DNA of 64,000 nt from Streptococcus mitis. Lineage in GTDB: Bacteria; Bacillota; Bacilli; Lactobacillales; Streptococcaceae. Both the position numbers and the translations under genes were made by a program. Below, piece after piece: positions 37,724 through 47,733 of the stretch; positions within the stretch are counted from its first letter, which is position 1; each line of letters opens with the position of its first letter. The stretch spans positions 160,569-224,568 of the forward strand of contig NZ_WIJP01000001.1 of the NCBI RefSeq assembly GCF_009496155.1, in the 5' to 3' direction. Below the pieces are notes generated by a model that saw only the letters and a list, made by a program, of their open reading frames with translations, ran no database searches and had not been told where the DNA came from.

Positions 37724-37750
37724 AAAAAAGCCTTTAATAGGGCTTTTTCT
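37724..37750 (+). terminator. Terminator after tRNA-Arg
   Basis: AAAAAGCC and GGGCTTTTT pair around TTTAATA and are followed by further T and C bases. Confidence 0.7.
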
Positions 37751-37762
37751 TATTTGTCCCTA

Positions 37763-37901
37763 ATACTCCATGAAAATCAAAGAGCAAACTAGGAAGCTAG
37801 CCGTAGGCTGCTCAAAGCACTGCTTTGAGGTTGTAGATAAGACTGACAAAGTCAGTCACATATATAATCCAAGGCGAAGCTGATGTGGTTTGAAGAAGTA
37901 T
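37763..37901 (-). repeat. Degenerate BOX element (A-C)
   Basis: Starts ATACTCCATGAAAATC (one change from the usual boxC end), has the CAAAGCACTGCTTTGAGG hairpin and no boxB. Its boxA end is shortened to TTTGAAGAAGTAT, with the usual GAGATTTTC segment missing. It lies between tRNA-Arg and rnc. Confidence 0.85.
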
Positions 37902-37935
37902 AAAATTGAAAATCATATTCTATAGAATTCCCAAA

Positions 37936-37978
37936 TCCCCTCCTGTCCCGTTTTAAAGTGACTCAGGGGGCTTTTTTT
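37936..37978 (+). terminator. Probable terminator upstream of rnc
   Basis: CCCC...GTC and GAC...GGGG can pair around a loop of about 12 bases and are followed by seven T, just before the rnc promoter. Confidence 0.4.
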
Positions 37979-37980
37979 GA

Positions 37981-37986
37981 TATAAT
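37981..37986 (+). promoter_or_regulatory. Extended -10 promoter of rnc-smc
   Basis: TTTTGATATAAT contains TGn then TATAAT (37981-37986), 34 bases before rnc. Confidence 0.55.
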
Positions 37987-38020
37987 AAAAAGGACTGTTG
38001 TCAGTTAGAAAGAGGTTGGT

Positions 38021-38719
38021 ATGAAAGAATTACAAACTGTACTAAAGAACCATTTTGCAATCGAATTTGCAGACAAAAATTTACTGGAAACTGCCTTTAC
38101 TCATACGAGTTATGCCAATGAGCACCGCCTCTTAAAAATTTCACACAATGAACGCTTGGAATTTTTAGGAGACGCTGTTCTACAGTTATTGATTTCAGAA
38201 TATCTGTATAAAAAATATCCTAAAAAGCCTGAAGGTGACTTGTCCAAACTTCGTGCCATGATTGTCCGCGAGGAGAGTTTGGCTGGTTTTGCGCGTGATT
38301 GCCAGTTTGACCAGTTTATCAAGCTGGGAAAAGGGGAAGAAAAGTCTGGGGGTCGCAATCGTGATACCATTCTTGGTGATGCCTTTGAAGCCTTTCTTGG
38401 AGCCCTCCTTTTGGACAAGGATGTGACCAAGGTCAAGGAATTTATCTATCAAGTCATGATTCCTAAGGTTGAAGCAGGCGAGTTTGAGATGATTACAGAC
38501 TACAAAACCCATCTCCAAGAGTTACTTCAGGTCAATGGGGATGTGGCTATTCGTTATCAGGTGATTTCTGAAACAGGACCTGCCCACGATAAGGTTTTTG
38601 ATGTAGAAGTTCTGGTTGAAGGTAAGAGCATCGGTCAAGGTCAAGGTCGTTCTAAGAAATTAGCAGAGCAGGAAGCTGCCAAAAATGCCGTTGAGAAAGG
38701 GCTCGATTCATGTATTTAA
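38021..38719 (+). CDS. rnc: Ribonuclease III
   Basis: A 232-residue double-stranded-RNA endonuclease for rRNA and mRNA processing. The signature [15 protein letters not shown] is near residues 43-57, with the second acidic site [15 protein letters not shown] near 118. The C-terminal dsRNA-binding domain (about 155-228) ends [31 protein letters not shown] precedes the ATG. It overlaps smc by 10 bases, so the two are coupled. Confidence 0.97.
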   Translation: MKELQTVLKNHFAIEFADKNLLETAFTHTSYANEHRLLKISHNERLEFLGDAVLQLLISEYLYKKYPKKPEGDLSKLRAMIVREESLAGFARDCQFDQFIKLGKGEEKSGGRNRDTILGDAFEAFLGALLLDKDVTKVKEFIYQVMIPKVEAGEFEMITDYKTHLQELLQVNGDVAIRYQVISETGPAHDKVFDVEVLVEGKSIGQGQGRSKKLAEQEAAKNAVEKGLDSCI

Positions 38720-41700
38720 AGGAAATCGAAATTCAGGGATTCAAGTCTTTTGCTGACAAGACCAAGGTCGTTTTTGACCAAGGTGTGACGGCAGTCGTTG
38801 GACCCAATGGCTCAGGAAAGTCGAATATTACAGAAAGTCTGCGTTGGGCCTTGGGAGAGTCTAGTGTCAAGAGTCTCCGTGGAGGCAAGATGCCGGATGT
38901 CATCTTTGCTGGAACAGAAAGTCGCAAACCGCTCAATTATGCTTCTGTAGTTGTGACTCTGGATAATAATGATGGATTTATCAAGGATGCAGGTCAAGAA
39001 ATTAGGGTGGAACGCCATATCTATCGTAGTGGTGATAGCGAATACAAGATTGACGGTAAGAAAGTCCGTCTGCGTGATATTCATGATCTTTTCTTGGATA
39101 CTGGCTTGGGACGCGATTCCTTCTCTATTATTTCTCAAGGGAAGGTTGAGGAGATTTTTAATTCCAAGCCTGAAGAACGCCGAGCTATTTTTGAAGAAGC
39201 TGCTGGAGTTTTAAAATACAAGACTCGTAGAAAAGAAACTGAGAGTAAACTGCAACAAACTCAGGATAATCTAGACCGTCTTGAAGACATTATCTACGAG
39301 TTGGATAATCAAATCAAACCTCTTGAGAAGCAAGCTGAGAATGCTCGTAAGTTTCTAGACTTGGAAGGTCAACGCAAGGCTATTTATTTAGATGTGCTGG
39401 TTGCCCAAATCAAGGAAAATAAAGCTGAACTAGACTCGACAGAAGAAGAGTTGGCACAGGTTCAAGAACTCTTGACTAGTTATTACCAAAAGCGTGAACA
39501 ATTAGAAGAAGAAAATCAAGCTCTTAAAAAGCAACGCCAAGATTTACAGGCTGAAATGGCCAAAGACCAGGGCAGTTTGATGGACTTGACTAGTCTGATT
39601 AGTGATTTAGAGAGAAAATTAGCCCTATCAAAATTAGAATCTGAGCAAGTAGCCCTGAATCAACAGGAAGCACAAGCTCGTTTGGCTGCTTTGGAGGATA
39701 AGAGAAATTCACTCAGCAAAGAAAAATCTGATAAGGAAAGCTCTTTAGCACTTTTAGAGGAAAATCTAGTCCAAAATAATCAAAAACTCAATCGTTTAGA
39801 AGCTGAATTGCTAGCTTTTTCAGATGATCCTGATCAGATGATTGAGCTCTTACGTGAACGCTTTGTGGCCCTTTTACAGGAAGAAGCCGATGTTTCAAAC
39901 CAGTTGACCCGTATCGAAAACGAGTTGGAAAATAGTCGTCAGCTTTCTCAAAAACAAGCAGATCAACTAGAAAAGCTGAAAGAACAGCTGGCTACAGCTA
40001 AAGAGAAGGCTAGTCAGCAAAAGGCGGAGCTTGAAACTGCCAAGGAGCAAGTTCAGAAATTATTGGCCGACTATCAAGCTATTGCCAAGGAGCAAGAGGA
40101 GCAGAAAGCTTCCTATCAAACCCAACAAAGTCAACTCTTTGACCGTCTGGATAATCTCAAAAATAAGCAGGCTAGAGCCCAAAGTTTGGAAAATATCCTG
40201 AGAAATCATAGTAACTTTTATGCAGGTGTTAAGAGTGTTCTTCAAGAAAAAGACCGCCTTGGTGGGATTATTGGTGCAGTCAGTGAGCATTTGACTTTTG
40301 ATGTGCATTATCAAACAGCCCTAGAGATTGCGCTTGGAGCAAGCAGTCAGCACATCATTGTAGAAGATGAGAACGCGGCAACTAAGGCTATTGATTTCCT
40401 TAAACGAAACAGAGCCGGTCGTGCAACCTTCCTTCCGTTGACAACGATCAAGGCGCGTACGATTTCTAGCCAGAATCAAGATGCTATCGCTACAAGTCCA
40501 GGTTTCCTTGGCATGGCAGATGAGTTAGTGACATTCGATACTAGACTGGAATCTATTTTCAAGAATTTGCTAGCTACGACGGCTATCTTTGACACCGTAG
40601 AACACGCGCGTGCAGCCGCGCGCCAAGTTCGTTATCAGGTTCGTATGGTGACTTTGGACGGCACAGAGTTGCGCACAGGTGGTTCTTATGCGGGTGGTGC
40701 CAATCGCCAAAATAACAGCATTTTCATCAAGCCAGAGCTGGAGCAATTGCAAAAAGAAATTGCTGAAGAAGAAGCAAGCTTGCGTTCAGAAGAGTCGAGT
40801 TTGAAGACCTTGCAAGATGAGATGGCTAGATTGACAGAAAGATTAGAAGCCATCAAATCTCAAGGAGAGCAGGCTCGTATTCAGGAGCAAGGCTTGTCCC
40901 TCGCTTATCAGCAGACTAGTCAGCAAGTTGAAGAATTGGAAACTCTTTGGAAACTCCAAGAAGAAGAATTAAATCGTCTTTCCGAGGGAGATTGGCAAGC
41001 AGACAAGGAAAAATGCCAAGAGCGCCTTGCTACTATAGCCAGTGACAAGCAAAATCTGGAAGCTGAGATTGAAGAGATTAAGTCTAACAAAAACGCCATC
41101 CAAGAACGCTATCAAAACTTGCAGGAAGAGGTAGCGCAAGCTCGTCTGCTTAAGACAGAACTGCAAGGGCAAAAACGTTATGAAGTGGCTGACATTGACC
41201 GTCTAAGCAAGGAATTGGATAATCTGAATATTGAACAAGAAGAAATCCAGCGTCTTCTCCAAGAAAAGGTTGATAATCTGGAGAAGGTTGATACAGATCT
41301 GCTCAATCAACAGGCGGAAGAAGCCAAAATGCAGAAAACAAACCTCCAACAAGGTTTAATTCGCAAGCAGTTTGAGTTGGATGATATTGAAGGTCAACTA
41401 GATGATATTGCTAGTCATTTGAATCAGGCTCGCCAGCAGAATGAAGAGTGGATTCGAAAGCAAACACGTGCTGAAGCCAAGAAAGAAAAGGTCAGCGAGC
41501 GCTTACGCCATCTGCAAAGTCAATTAACAGACCAATACCAGATTAGCTATACTGAAGCCCTAGAAAAGGCGCATGAGTTGGAAAATCTCAATCTGGCAGA
41601 GCAGGAAGTTAAGGATTTAGAGAAGGCTATACGCTCACTGGGGCCTGTCAACTTGGAAGCTATTGACCAGTATGAAGAAGTGCACAACCGTCTGGACTTT

Positions 41701-42249
41701 CTAAATAGTCAGCGAGATGATATTTTGTCAGCGAAAAATCTGCTCCTTGAAACCATTACAGAGATGAATGATGAGGTCAAGGAACGCTTTAAATCAACCT
41801 TTGAAGCTATTCGTGAGTCCTTTAAAGTGACCTTCAAGCAGATGTTTGGTGGAGGTCAGGCAGATTTGATTTTGACTGAAGGAGACTTGCTGACAGCTGG
41901 GGTTGAGATTTCTGTTCAACCTCCAGGTAAGAAAATCCAGTCTCTTAATCTGATGAGTGGTGGTGAAAAAGCTCTATCGGCTCTTGCCTTGCTCTTCTCG
42001 ATTATCCGTGTTAAGACTATCCCATTTGTTATTTTGGATGAGGTGGAAGCTGCGCTGGATGAAGCTAATGTTAAACGTTTTGGGGATTACCTCAATCGAT
42101 TTGACAAGGATAGCCAGTTTATAGTTGTGACCCACCGTAAGGGAACCATGGCAGCGGCTGATTCTATCTATGGAGTGACCATGCAAGAATCAGGTGTCTC
42201 AAAAATTGTTTCGGTTAAGTTAAAAGATTTAGAAAGTATTGAAGGATGA
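38710..42249 (+). CDS. smc: Chromosome partition protein SMC
   Basis: A 1179-residue condensin ATPase. Walker [21 protein letters not shown] is near residue 32. Two long coiled coils (about 165-500 and 660-1010) flank the hinge (about 505-650, [19 protein letters not shown]). The signature [16 protein letters not shown] is near 1082 and Walker [16 protein letters not shown] near 1107. It acts with ScpA and ScpB. It overlaps rnc upstream and the HAD gene downstream (four bases). Confidence 0.98.
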   Translation: MYLKEIEIQGFKSFADKTKVVFDQGVTAVVGPNGSGKSNITESLRWALGESSVKSLRGGKMPDVIFAGTESRKPLNYASVVVTLDNNDGFIKDAGQEIRVERHIYRSGDSEYKIDGKKVRLRDIHDLFLDTGLGRDSFSIISQGKVEEIFNSKPEERRAIFEEAAGVLKYKTRRKETESKLQQTQDNLDRLEDIIYELDNQIKPLEKQAENARKFLDLEGQRKAIYLDVLVAQIKENKAELDSTEEELAQVQELLTSYYQKREQLEEENQALKKQRQDLQAEMAKDQGSLMDLTSLISDLERKLALSKLESEQVALNQQEAQARLAALEDKRNSLSKEKSDKESSLALLEENLVQNNQKLNRLEAELLAFSDDPDQMIELLRERFVALLQEEADVSNQLTRIENELENSRQLSQKQADQLEKLKEQLATAKEKASQQKAELETAKEQVQKLLADYQAIAKEQEEQKASYQTQQSQLFDRLDNLKNKQARAQSLENILRNHSNFYAGVKSVLQEKDRLGGIIGAVSEHLTFDVHYQTALEIALGASSQHIIVEDENAATKAIDFLKRNRAGRATFLPLTTIKARTISSQNQDAIATSPGFLGMADELVTFDTRLESIFKNLLATTAIFDTVEHARAAARQVRYQVRMVTLDGTELRTGGSYAGGANRQNNSIFIKPELEQLQKEIAEEEASLRSEESSLKTLQDEMARLTERLEAIKSQGEQARIQEQGLSLAYQQTSQQVEELETLWKLQEEELNRLSEGDWQADKEKCQERLATIASDKQNLEAEIEEIKSNKNAIQERYQNLQEEVAQARLLKTELQGQKRYEVADIDRLSKELDNLNIEQEEIQRLLQEKVDNLEKVDTDLLNQQAEEAKMQKTNLQQGLIRKQFELDDIEGQLDDIASHLNQARQQNEEWIRKQTRAEAKKEKVSERLRHLQSQLTDQYQISYTEALEKAHELENLNLAEQEVKDLEKAIRSLGPVNLEAIDQYEEVHNRLDFLNSQRDDILSAKNLLLETITEMNDEVKERFKSTFEAIRESFKVTFKQMFGGGQADLILTEGDLLTAGVEISVQPPGKKIQSLNLMSGGEKALSALALLFSIIRVKTIPFVILDEVEAALDEANVKRFGDYLNRFDKDSQFIVVTHRKGTMAAADSIYGVTMQESGVSKIVSVKLKDLESIEG

Positions 42250-43040
42250 CAATTAAACTAGTAGCAACGGATATGGACGGAACCTTCCTAGATGGAAATG
42301 GTTGCTTTGATATGGATCGCCTCAAGTCTCTCTTGGCTTCCTATAAGGAAAAAGGGATTTACTTTGCAGTGGCTTCAGGACGTGGATTTCTATCTCTAGA
42401 AAAATTATTTGCTGCTGTTCGTGATGACATTATTTTCATTGCAGAAAATGGCAGTTTGGTAGAGTATCAAGGTCAAGACTTGTATGAAGCGACCATGTCT
42501 CGTGACTTTTATCTGGCGACTTTTGAAAAGCTGAAAACTTCACCCTATGTAGATGTCAATAAACTGCTTTTGACGGGTAAGAAGGGTTCATATGTTCTAG
42601 ATACGGTTGATGAGACCTATTTAAAAGAGAGCCAGCATTATAATGAAAATATCCAAAAAGTAACGAGTTTGGAAGATATCACAGATGACATTTTCAAATT
42701 TACAACCAACTTCACAGAAGAAACTCTGGAAGCTGGGGAAGCTTGGGTCAATGAACATGTACCTGGTGTTAAGGCTATGACAACTGGTTTTGAATCCATT
42801 GATATTGTTCTGGACTATGTCGATAAGGGAGTGGCTATTGTTGAATTAGCTAAAAAACTTGGTATCACAATGGATCAGGTTATGGCTTTTGGAGACAATC
42901 TAAATGACTTGCATATGATGCAGGTTGTGGGACATCCTGTAGCTCCTGAAAATGCACGACCAGAAATTTTAGAATTAGCAGAGACTGTGATTGGTCACCA
43001 TAAGGACCAGTCGGTTATAGCTTATATGGAGGACTTATAA
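42246..43040 (+). CDS. Cof-type HAD hydrolase
   Basis: A 264-residue haloacid-dehalogenase-type phosphatase. The motif I nucleophile is in VATDMDGTFLDG (about 6-17), motif II Ser in VASGRGF near 44, the C2B cap follows, and motif IV is FGDNLNDLHMM near 218. Substrate is unknown; Cof relatives act on sugar or nucleotide phosphates. Its ATG overlaps the smc stop by four bases. Confidence 0.93.
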   Translation: MTIKLVATDMDGTFLDGNGCFDMDRLKSLLASYKEKGIYFAVASGRGFLSLEKLFAAVRDDIIFIAENGSLVEYQGQDLYEATMSRDFYLATFEKLKTSPYVDVNKLLLTGKKGSYVLDTVDETYLKESQHYNENIQKVTSLEDITDDIFKFTTNFTEETLEAGEAWVNEHVPGVKAMTTGFESIDIVLDYVDKGVAIVELAKKLGITMDQVMAFGDNLNDLHMMQVVGHPVAPENARPEILELAETVIGHHKDQSVIAYMEDL

Positions 43041-43858
43041 TGGCAGATATAAAATTGATTGCATTGGACTTGGATGGAACCTTGCTGACTACTGATAAAA
43101 GGCTGACGGATCGCACCAAGGCAACCTTGAAAGCTGCGCGTGATCGTGGTATCAAGGTCGTATTGACAACTGGTCGCCCTTTAAAAGCCATGGATTTCTT
43201 TCTCCATGAGCTAGGGACTGACGGTCAGGAAGATGAGTATACCATTACTTTTAATGGTGGTTTGGTTCAGAAAAATACAGGTGAAATCCTTGATAAGACA
43301 GTCTTTTCATATGATGATGTGGCACGCTTGTATGAGGAAACAGAGAAATTATCACTGCCTCTTGATGCCATTTCAGAAGGAACTGTTTATCAAATCCAAT
43401 CTGACCAAGAAAGTCTTTATGCCAAATTCAATCCAGCTTTGACTTTTGTTCCAGTGGACTTTGAAGACTTGTCTAGTCAAATGACCTATAATAAATGCGT
43501 GACTGCCTTTGCTCAAGAAACCTTGGATGCAGCCATTCAGAAGATTTCTCCAGAATTATTTGACCAATATGAAATCTTTAAATCACGTGAAATGTTGCTA
43601 GAGTGGTCACCAAAGAATGTTCATAAAGCAACCGGTTTGGCCAAACTAATCAGTCATCTTGGAATCGACCAAAGTCAAGTCATGGCCTGTGGTGATGAAG
43701 CTAATGACCTTTCTATGATTGAATGGGCAGGGCTCGGTATTGCCATGCAAAATGCTGTTCCTGAAGTCAAGGCAGTCGCAAATGTAGTGACTCCAATGAC
43801 CAATGATGAAGAGGCTGTCGCCTGGGCTATCGAAGAATATGTGCTAAAGGAGAACTAA
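43040..43858 (+). CDS. Cof-type HAD hydrolase (second copy)
   Basis: A 272-residue paralogue-like neighbour of the previous gene: IALDLDGTLLTTD at the N terminus, TTGRPLKAM near 41, and the metal site CGDEANDLSMIEWA near 215. It overlaps the previous gene by one base and precedes ftsY by three, all in one operon. Substrate is unknown. Confidence 0.93.
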   Translation: MADIKLIALDLDGTLLTTDKRLTDRTKATLKAARDRGIKVVLTTGRPLKAMDFFLHELGTDGQEDEYTITFNGGLVQKNTGEILDKTVFSYDDVARLYEETEKLSLPLDAISEGTVYQIQSDQESLYAKFNPALTFVPVDFEDLSSQMTYNKCVTAFAQETLDAAIQKISPELFDQYEIFKSREMLLEWSPKNVHKATGLAKLISHLGIDQSQVMACGDEANDLSMIEWAGLGIAMQNAVPEVKAVANVVTPMTNDEEAVAWAIEEYVLKEN

Positions 43859-43861
43859 GAT

Positions 43862-45124
43862 ATGGGATTATTTGACCGTCTATTCGGAAAAAAAGAAGAA
43901 CCTAAAATCGAAGAAGTTGTAAAAGAAGCTCTGGAAAATCTTGATTTGTCTGAAGATACTGAGCCTGCATTTATAGAAGCTGAGAAAGTTTTTCAAGAAG
44001 AAGCAGAAGTTGAAAGTTCTGAAGAAGTTGCGCTCCAAGAAGAGGAAAATCAAGAGACAGTTGAAGAAAGTCAGGATTCAGAGCCAGTTGTAGAAGTTCA
44101 ACAAGAAGAAGTCGCAGAGAAAGAGAATCCTGAACTTGAAGAATCTGTAGAAGAAAATAATTCTGAAGTTCTTGAGGCAGAAAGGCCTCAAGCAGAAGAA
44201 ACTGTTCAGGAAAAATATGACCGCAGTCTTAAGAAAACTCGTACAGGTTTCGGTGCTCGCTTGAACGCCTTCTTTGCCAACTTCCGCTCCGTTGACGAAG
44301 AATTTTTCGAGGAACTGGAAGAACTGCTGATCATGAGTGATGTTGGTGTCCAGGTGGCTTCTAACTTAACAGAGGAGTTACGTTACGAAGCCAAGCTTGA
44401 AAACGCCAAGAAACCAGACGCACTTCGCCGTGTCATCATTGAGAAATTGGTTGAGCTTTATGAAAAGGATGGTAACTACGATGAAAGCATCCACTTCCAA
44501 GATGGCTTGACAGTCATGCTCTTTGTTGGTGTGAATGGTGTTGGGAAAACAACCTCTATCGGGAAACTAGCCCACCGCTATAAACAAGCTGGTAAGAAGG
44601 TCATGTTGGTTGCGGCAGATACCTTCCGTGCAGGGGCAGTAGCCCAGCTAGCTGAATGGGGACGTCGTGTGGACGTTCCAGTTGTGACTGGACCTGAAAA
44701 AGCTGATCCAGCTAGTGTTGTCTTTGATGGTATGGAACGTGCCGTGGCTGAGGGTATCGATATTCTCATGATTGATACTGCTGGTCGTTTGCAAAACAAG
44801 GACAACCTTATGGCTGAGTTGGAAAAGATTGGTCGTATCATCAAACGTGTTGTGCCAGAAGCCCCTCATGAAACCTTCTTGGCTCTTGATGCATCAACAG
44901 GTCAAAATGCTCTAGTACAGGCCAAAGAATTTTCGAAAATTACCCCTTTGACAGGAATTGTCTTGACTAAGATTGATGGAACTGCTCGAGGTGGTGTTGT
45001 TCTAGCCATCCGTGAAGAACTCAATATTCCTGTAAAATTGATTGGTTTTGGTGAAAAAATCGATGATATTGGAGAGTTTAACTCAGAAAACTTTATGAAG
45101 GGTCTCTTGGAAGGCTTAATCTAA
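43862..45124 (+). CDS. ftsY: SRP receptor FtsY
   Basis: A 420-residue SRP GTPase, partner of Ffh (165-1736). A highly acidic A domain (about 10-115, Glu-rich) associates with the membrane. The N domain precedes G motifs GVNGVGKTTSIGKLAHRY near 225, DTAGRLQNKDNLMAEL near 300 and TKIDGTARGGVVLA near 370. GAGAACTAAGAT precedes the ATG. It is the last gene of the rnc-smc-HAD-HAD-ftsY operon. Confidence 0.97.
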   Translation: MGLFDRLFGKKEEPKIEEVVKEALENLDLSEDTEPAFIEAEKVFQEEAEVESSEEVALQEEENQETVEESQDSEPVVEVQQEEVAEKENPELEESVEENNSEVLEAERPQAEETVQEKYDRSLKKTRTGFGARLNAFFANFRSVDEEFFEELEELLIMSDVGVQVASNLTEELRYEAKLENAKKPDALRRVIIEKLVELYEKDGNYDESIHFQDGLTVMLFVGVNGVGKTTSIGKLAHRYKQAGKKVMLVAADTFRAGAVAQLAEWGRRVDVPVVTGPEKADPASVVFDGMERAVAEGIDILMIDTAGRLQNKDNLMAELEKIGRIIKRVVPEAPHETFLALDASTGQNALVQAKEFSKITPLTGIVLTKIDGTARGGVVLAIREELNIPVKLIGFGEKIDDIGEFNSENFMKGLLEGLI

Positions 45125-45352
45125 TCAGAAGCAAAAATCCTGCAAGGTAGAAACTTGCAGGATATTTTTTATTGTAAGAGCGATGAGTTGTAAATATTTT
45201 GAAATGAGTTTATTTTCCGTTAGAGTGGTGGTATCTTGTGATTCAATAGATTTCAATATTTCTTGTAATTTTTCAGATGGTTGATGGTTGAAAATCTTTA
45301 AAGCATCTTCATTTGTTAGCTTTATATCACATGTTAAACTGATTGTAGGCAC
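45125..45352 (-). CDS. Small protein of unknown function beside ftsY
   Basis: A 75-residue frame from GTG 45352 (protein beginning with PTISLTCDIKLTNEDALKIF after the start) with AGGAG eight bases upstream. I do not recognise it. The middle looks helical (PSEKLQEILKSIESQD, ISKYLQLIALTIKNIL). It has its own near-consensus promoter. The last dozen codons run through the ftsY terminator hairpin, and the frame ends flush with the ftsY stop, which is odd. It could be a truncated gene that adopted this end. Confidence 0.45.
   Translation of the reverse strand: MPTISLTCDIKLTNEDALKIFNHQPSEKLQEILKSIESQDTTTLTENKLISKYLQLIALTIKNILQVSTLQDFCF
45137..45172. terminator. Bidirectional terminator after ftsY
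   Basis: ATCCTGCAAG and CTTGCAGGAT form a perfect ten-pair stem with T-runs on both strands (ATATTTTTTA on plus, TTTTTGCTTC on minus). Confidence 0.8.
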
Positions 45353-45381
45353 TATCCTATCTCCTATCACTACTTAAATTT

Positions 45382-45410
45382 ATTATAGCTTATTTCAAAA
45401 AGATTTTCAA
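45382..45410 (-). promoter_or_regulatory. Promoter of the 75-residue frame
   Basis: On the minus strand TTGAAA (45405-45410) and TATAAT (45382-45387) are 17 bases apart. Confidence 0.6.
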
Positions 45411-45458
45411 TTTTGAATTGAATAATCTTCCTAATTTTGTGCTGTGTAGCTGGATGAT

Positions 45459-46634
45459 TTAACTTTTTTGGGAACTCTTATTAAGTGCTAGTAAACTGAT
45501 TATATAAATCAGCAGTTGAATAATACCTATATATTGAAATATTTGCCAATTTTTAAAATCAATCCATGATGCAAACATAGTTCCGAAAGGAGCAAAGATA
45601 CCACTGATAGTGAATATGATGCTAAAAATGCGTCCTAAGAAATTGGAATCTATAGAAACTTGGAGATGTGACATTAAATTCACATTGAACATTGAAACAG
45701 TTGTAGAGAACAGAGCAAATAGAATCAATAAGATAATTTGCGAGGATTGAAAAAGATTAATAAGTATTAAGGAGACTGCACCTGGCAATAAGAAATGAAG
45801 AAAGTATCTCGGTTCAATTTTTTTCTTGTTTAGACTGATGATAAGAGCTCCTAAGATACTTCCGATAGATTGAGAAACGAGAATATAAGCAAAAATTTGA
45901 TGAAATTGAGAAAACGTTGATGTGAATGGAAGATAGAAGGAATAGATCGCATCTAAGAAATTTAGAAAGGCGGAAGAAATTAAAATGGTTAGGAGTGTTT
46001 TGTCTTCATAGAGGTAGGTAAAACCTTCTCTTAATCCAGTAAAAAATTTTGATTGGATAGTATTATGGTGATGTAAAATGTGAAAACGATATTCACACAA
46101 AGCTGAAATAATAAAAGAGAAAGAATTAATCAGCATACCATATCTAAATCCAAATTGATGGATAACAAAGACGGAAGCTAGCGGTGCTCCAACTCCAACA
46201 ATCTCAGCCACTATTTTAGAAATAGAGTTATAGGTAAAGATTCCATCGCTGGAAAGAAGGTCTTTTATAATAGCCTTATAAGCTGGACCGTTAAAACTAA
46301 ATAAAATAGCCAGTAATATATTGACAACAACCAATATCCAGATATTTTGCGGATTATAAAATAAAAATAGTAAGAAAGTTGCAATTGCAGCAATCACATC
46401 TGTTAGAATGAGCATACGTTTTCTATCGCTAAAATCAGCAACATATCCTGCAAATAGATTAAATAGTAAGCGAACAATGGATTCGCTAGACTGATAAAGC
46501 ATCATAAAGAATGAGGATTGAACGGTAAGATTTGCGATTAATAGTTTATTGGCATAATCAAAAATAATATTACCCAAGTTTGTTGTTTGTCCCCTGATAA
46601 TCAGTAGTAGGATATTTTTATTCTCTTTGTTCAT
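45459..46634 (-). CDS. MFS exporter of the accessory cluster
   Basis: About 391 residues with roughly twelve membrane spans and the MFS loop after span 2, GYVADFSDRKRMLILTDVIA (a form of the motif-A G-x3-D-x2-R-R/K pattern). It resembles exporters of the EntS/macrolide-efflux type, so I infer that it exports the cluster product. The ATG at 46634 has GAGGAATATAAGT upstream and overlaps the preceding ATP-grasp gene by 17 bases. It is last in the six-gene operon. Strongly AT-rich. Confidence 0.85.
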   Translation of the reverse strand: MNKENKNILLLIIRGQTTNLGNIIFDYANKLLIANLTVQSSFFMMLYQSSESIVRLLFNLFAGYVADFSDRKRMLILTDVIAAIATFLLFLFYNPQNIWILVVVNILLAILFSFNGPAYKAIIKDLLSSDGIFTYNSISKIVAEIVGVGAPLASVFVIHQFGFRYGMLINSFSFIISALCEYRFHILHHHNTIQSKFFTGLREGFTYLYEDKTLLTILISSAFLNFLDAIYSFYLPFTSTFSQFHQIFAYILVSQSIGSILGALIISLNKKKIEPRYFLHFLLPGAVSLILINLFQSSQIILLILFALFSTTVSMFNVNLMSHLQVSIDSNFLGRIFSIIFTISGIFAPFGTMFASWIDFKNWQIFQYIGIIQLLIYIISLLALNKSSQKS

Positions 46635-47733
46635 ACTTATATTCCTCAAGTAGCTCGTTTATGAGTGTAAATTCCTTCTCATTCTTTACACTAGTAGTGA
46701 TGAGATAGCGTAAATCATCTAGTGAATGAGCAGGACAGTTTATCTTTTCAGGATATTCTCTAAAAAATTCGATAGGGATAGGGAGCTTTGGAGGAGCTTG
46801 ATGATGGCCATTCTGAAAAATAGCTAAAGTCAGTGCAATTTTACTGGGCGATGTTGGAATCTCTGCTGGTATAGAAACACTATTTATAAGGTTCCAGTAA
46901 GTATCTAGGATATCAATTTGAAAGGCACATTTGATAAGCAAAGGAATATTTCCTCCACCAAACCGCTTTCCAATTTCACAAAAGCTTACCTCATCTGTAG
47001 TGGAGTTATAAAAGAACTCTGCATGGAAAGGATGTATTTTCTCAGTTCCTAAACTGTCCAATACTTTTTGGGTCTCAGTTTTTAATCGTTGAATGAAGAG
47101 GGGATTATTATAGTGAGAGTTTGTACGGACGATATTGATGAAGGTTGTTTTAATATCTAGGATATTTCCTATATATTCATGTGTAAAAAAGTATTGGATT
47201 TTTCCATTAATAGCTATACCATCACAAGTAAACATGGTATCAAATTGTTCCTGACTTTCTAAAAGAAAATTCTCAGCTGTATAATACTCTGGTATTTGAG
47301 AGATAATATGAATATCTTTGCCAGAAGCTTCACATCTAGGTTTAATCAGAAAGGTATTAGGAAGACTATCATTTGGGTTCAATAGTTGAGGTTGACTGAT
47401 TTGTTCACTCAGCTGAGTGCGCATGATTTTCTTGTCTTTATAAGTATAAGCGATTTTCCAAGCCTCTTTATCGGAGGTAAAAAGCGATTTTAAGATACCG
47501 ACAATATGCATGAGTCCTTCATCTAGTGTGAAAATATCCTCTATGTTCTGTATATCTTTGAAAAAAAAGAGTAGATTAATTTGGCTAAAATCATCTATAC
47601 AAAAAATTTGGTTCTTTAAAAATCCAACTGAAAGATAATTTTTTTCTTGTCTGCTAGGACAGATAATACCTAAATTTTCTTTTGCTTTAATACCAATACT
47701 TGCAGGAGAAAAGCGATAAATAAAATATTTCAT
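46618..47733 (-). CDS. ATP-grasp protein 2 of the accessory cluster
   Basis: A 371-residue protein. The ATP-grasp lid/Lys strand is seen as TFLIKPRCEASGKDIHII (about 125-142), with HAEFFYNSTTDEVSFCEIGK near 239 giving the metal-binding Glu and FGGGNIPLL directly after. ATP-grasp ligases join a carboxylate, via acyl-phosphate, to an amine. The N-terminal domain is poorly conserved. It overlaps the first ATP-grasp gene by four bases (ATGA), with ACGAGGTATAAGAA as ribosome site. Confidence 0.7.
   Translation of the reverse strand: MKYFIYRFSPASIGIKAKENLGIICPSRQEKNYLSVGFLKNQIFCIDDFSQINLLFFFKDIQNIEDIFTLDEGLMHIVGILKSLFTSDKEAWKIAYTYKDKKIMRTQLSEQISQPQLLNPNDSLPNTFLIKPRCEASGKDIHIISQIPEYYTAENFLLESQEQFDTMFTCDGIAINGKIQYFFTHEYIGNILDIKTTFINIVRTNSHYNNPLFIQRLKTETQKVLDSLGTEKIHPFHAEFFYNSTTDEVSFCEIGKRFGGGNIPLLIKCAFQIDILDTYWNLINSVSIPAEIPTSPSKIALTLAIFQNGHHQAPPKLPIPIEFFREYPEKINCPAHSLDDLRYLITTSVKNEKEFTLINELLEEYKYEQRE

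Noticed and set aside
45137..45172. Possible small RNA from the strong ten-pair hairpin
   Set aside because: It has T-runs on both sides and sits at the ftsY end, so a bidirectional terminator explains it.
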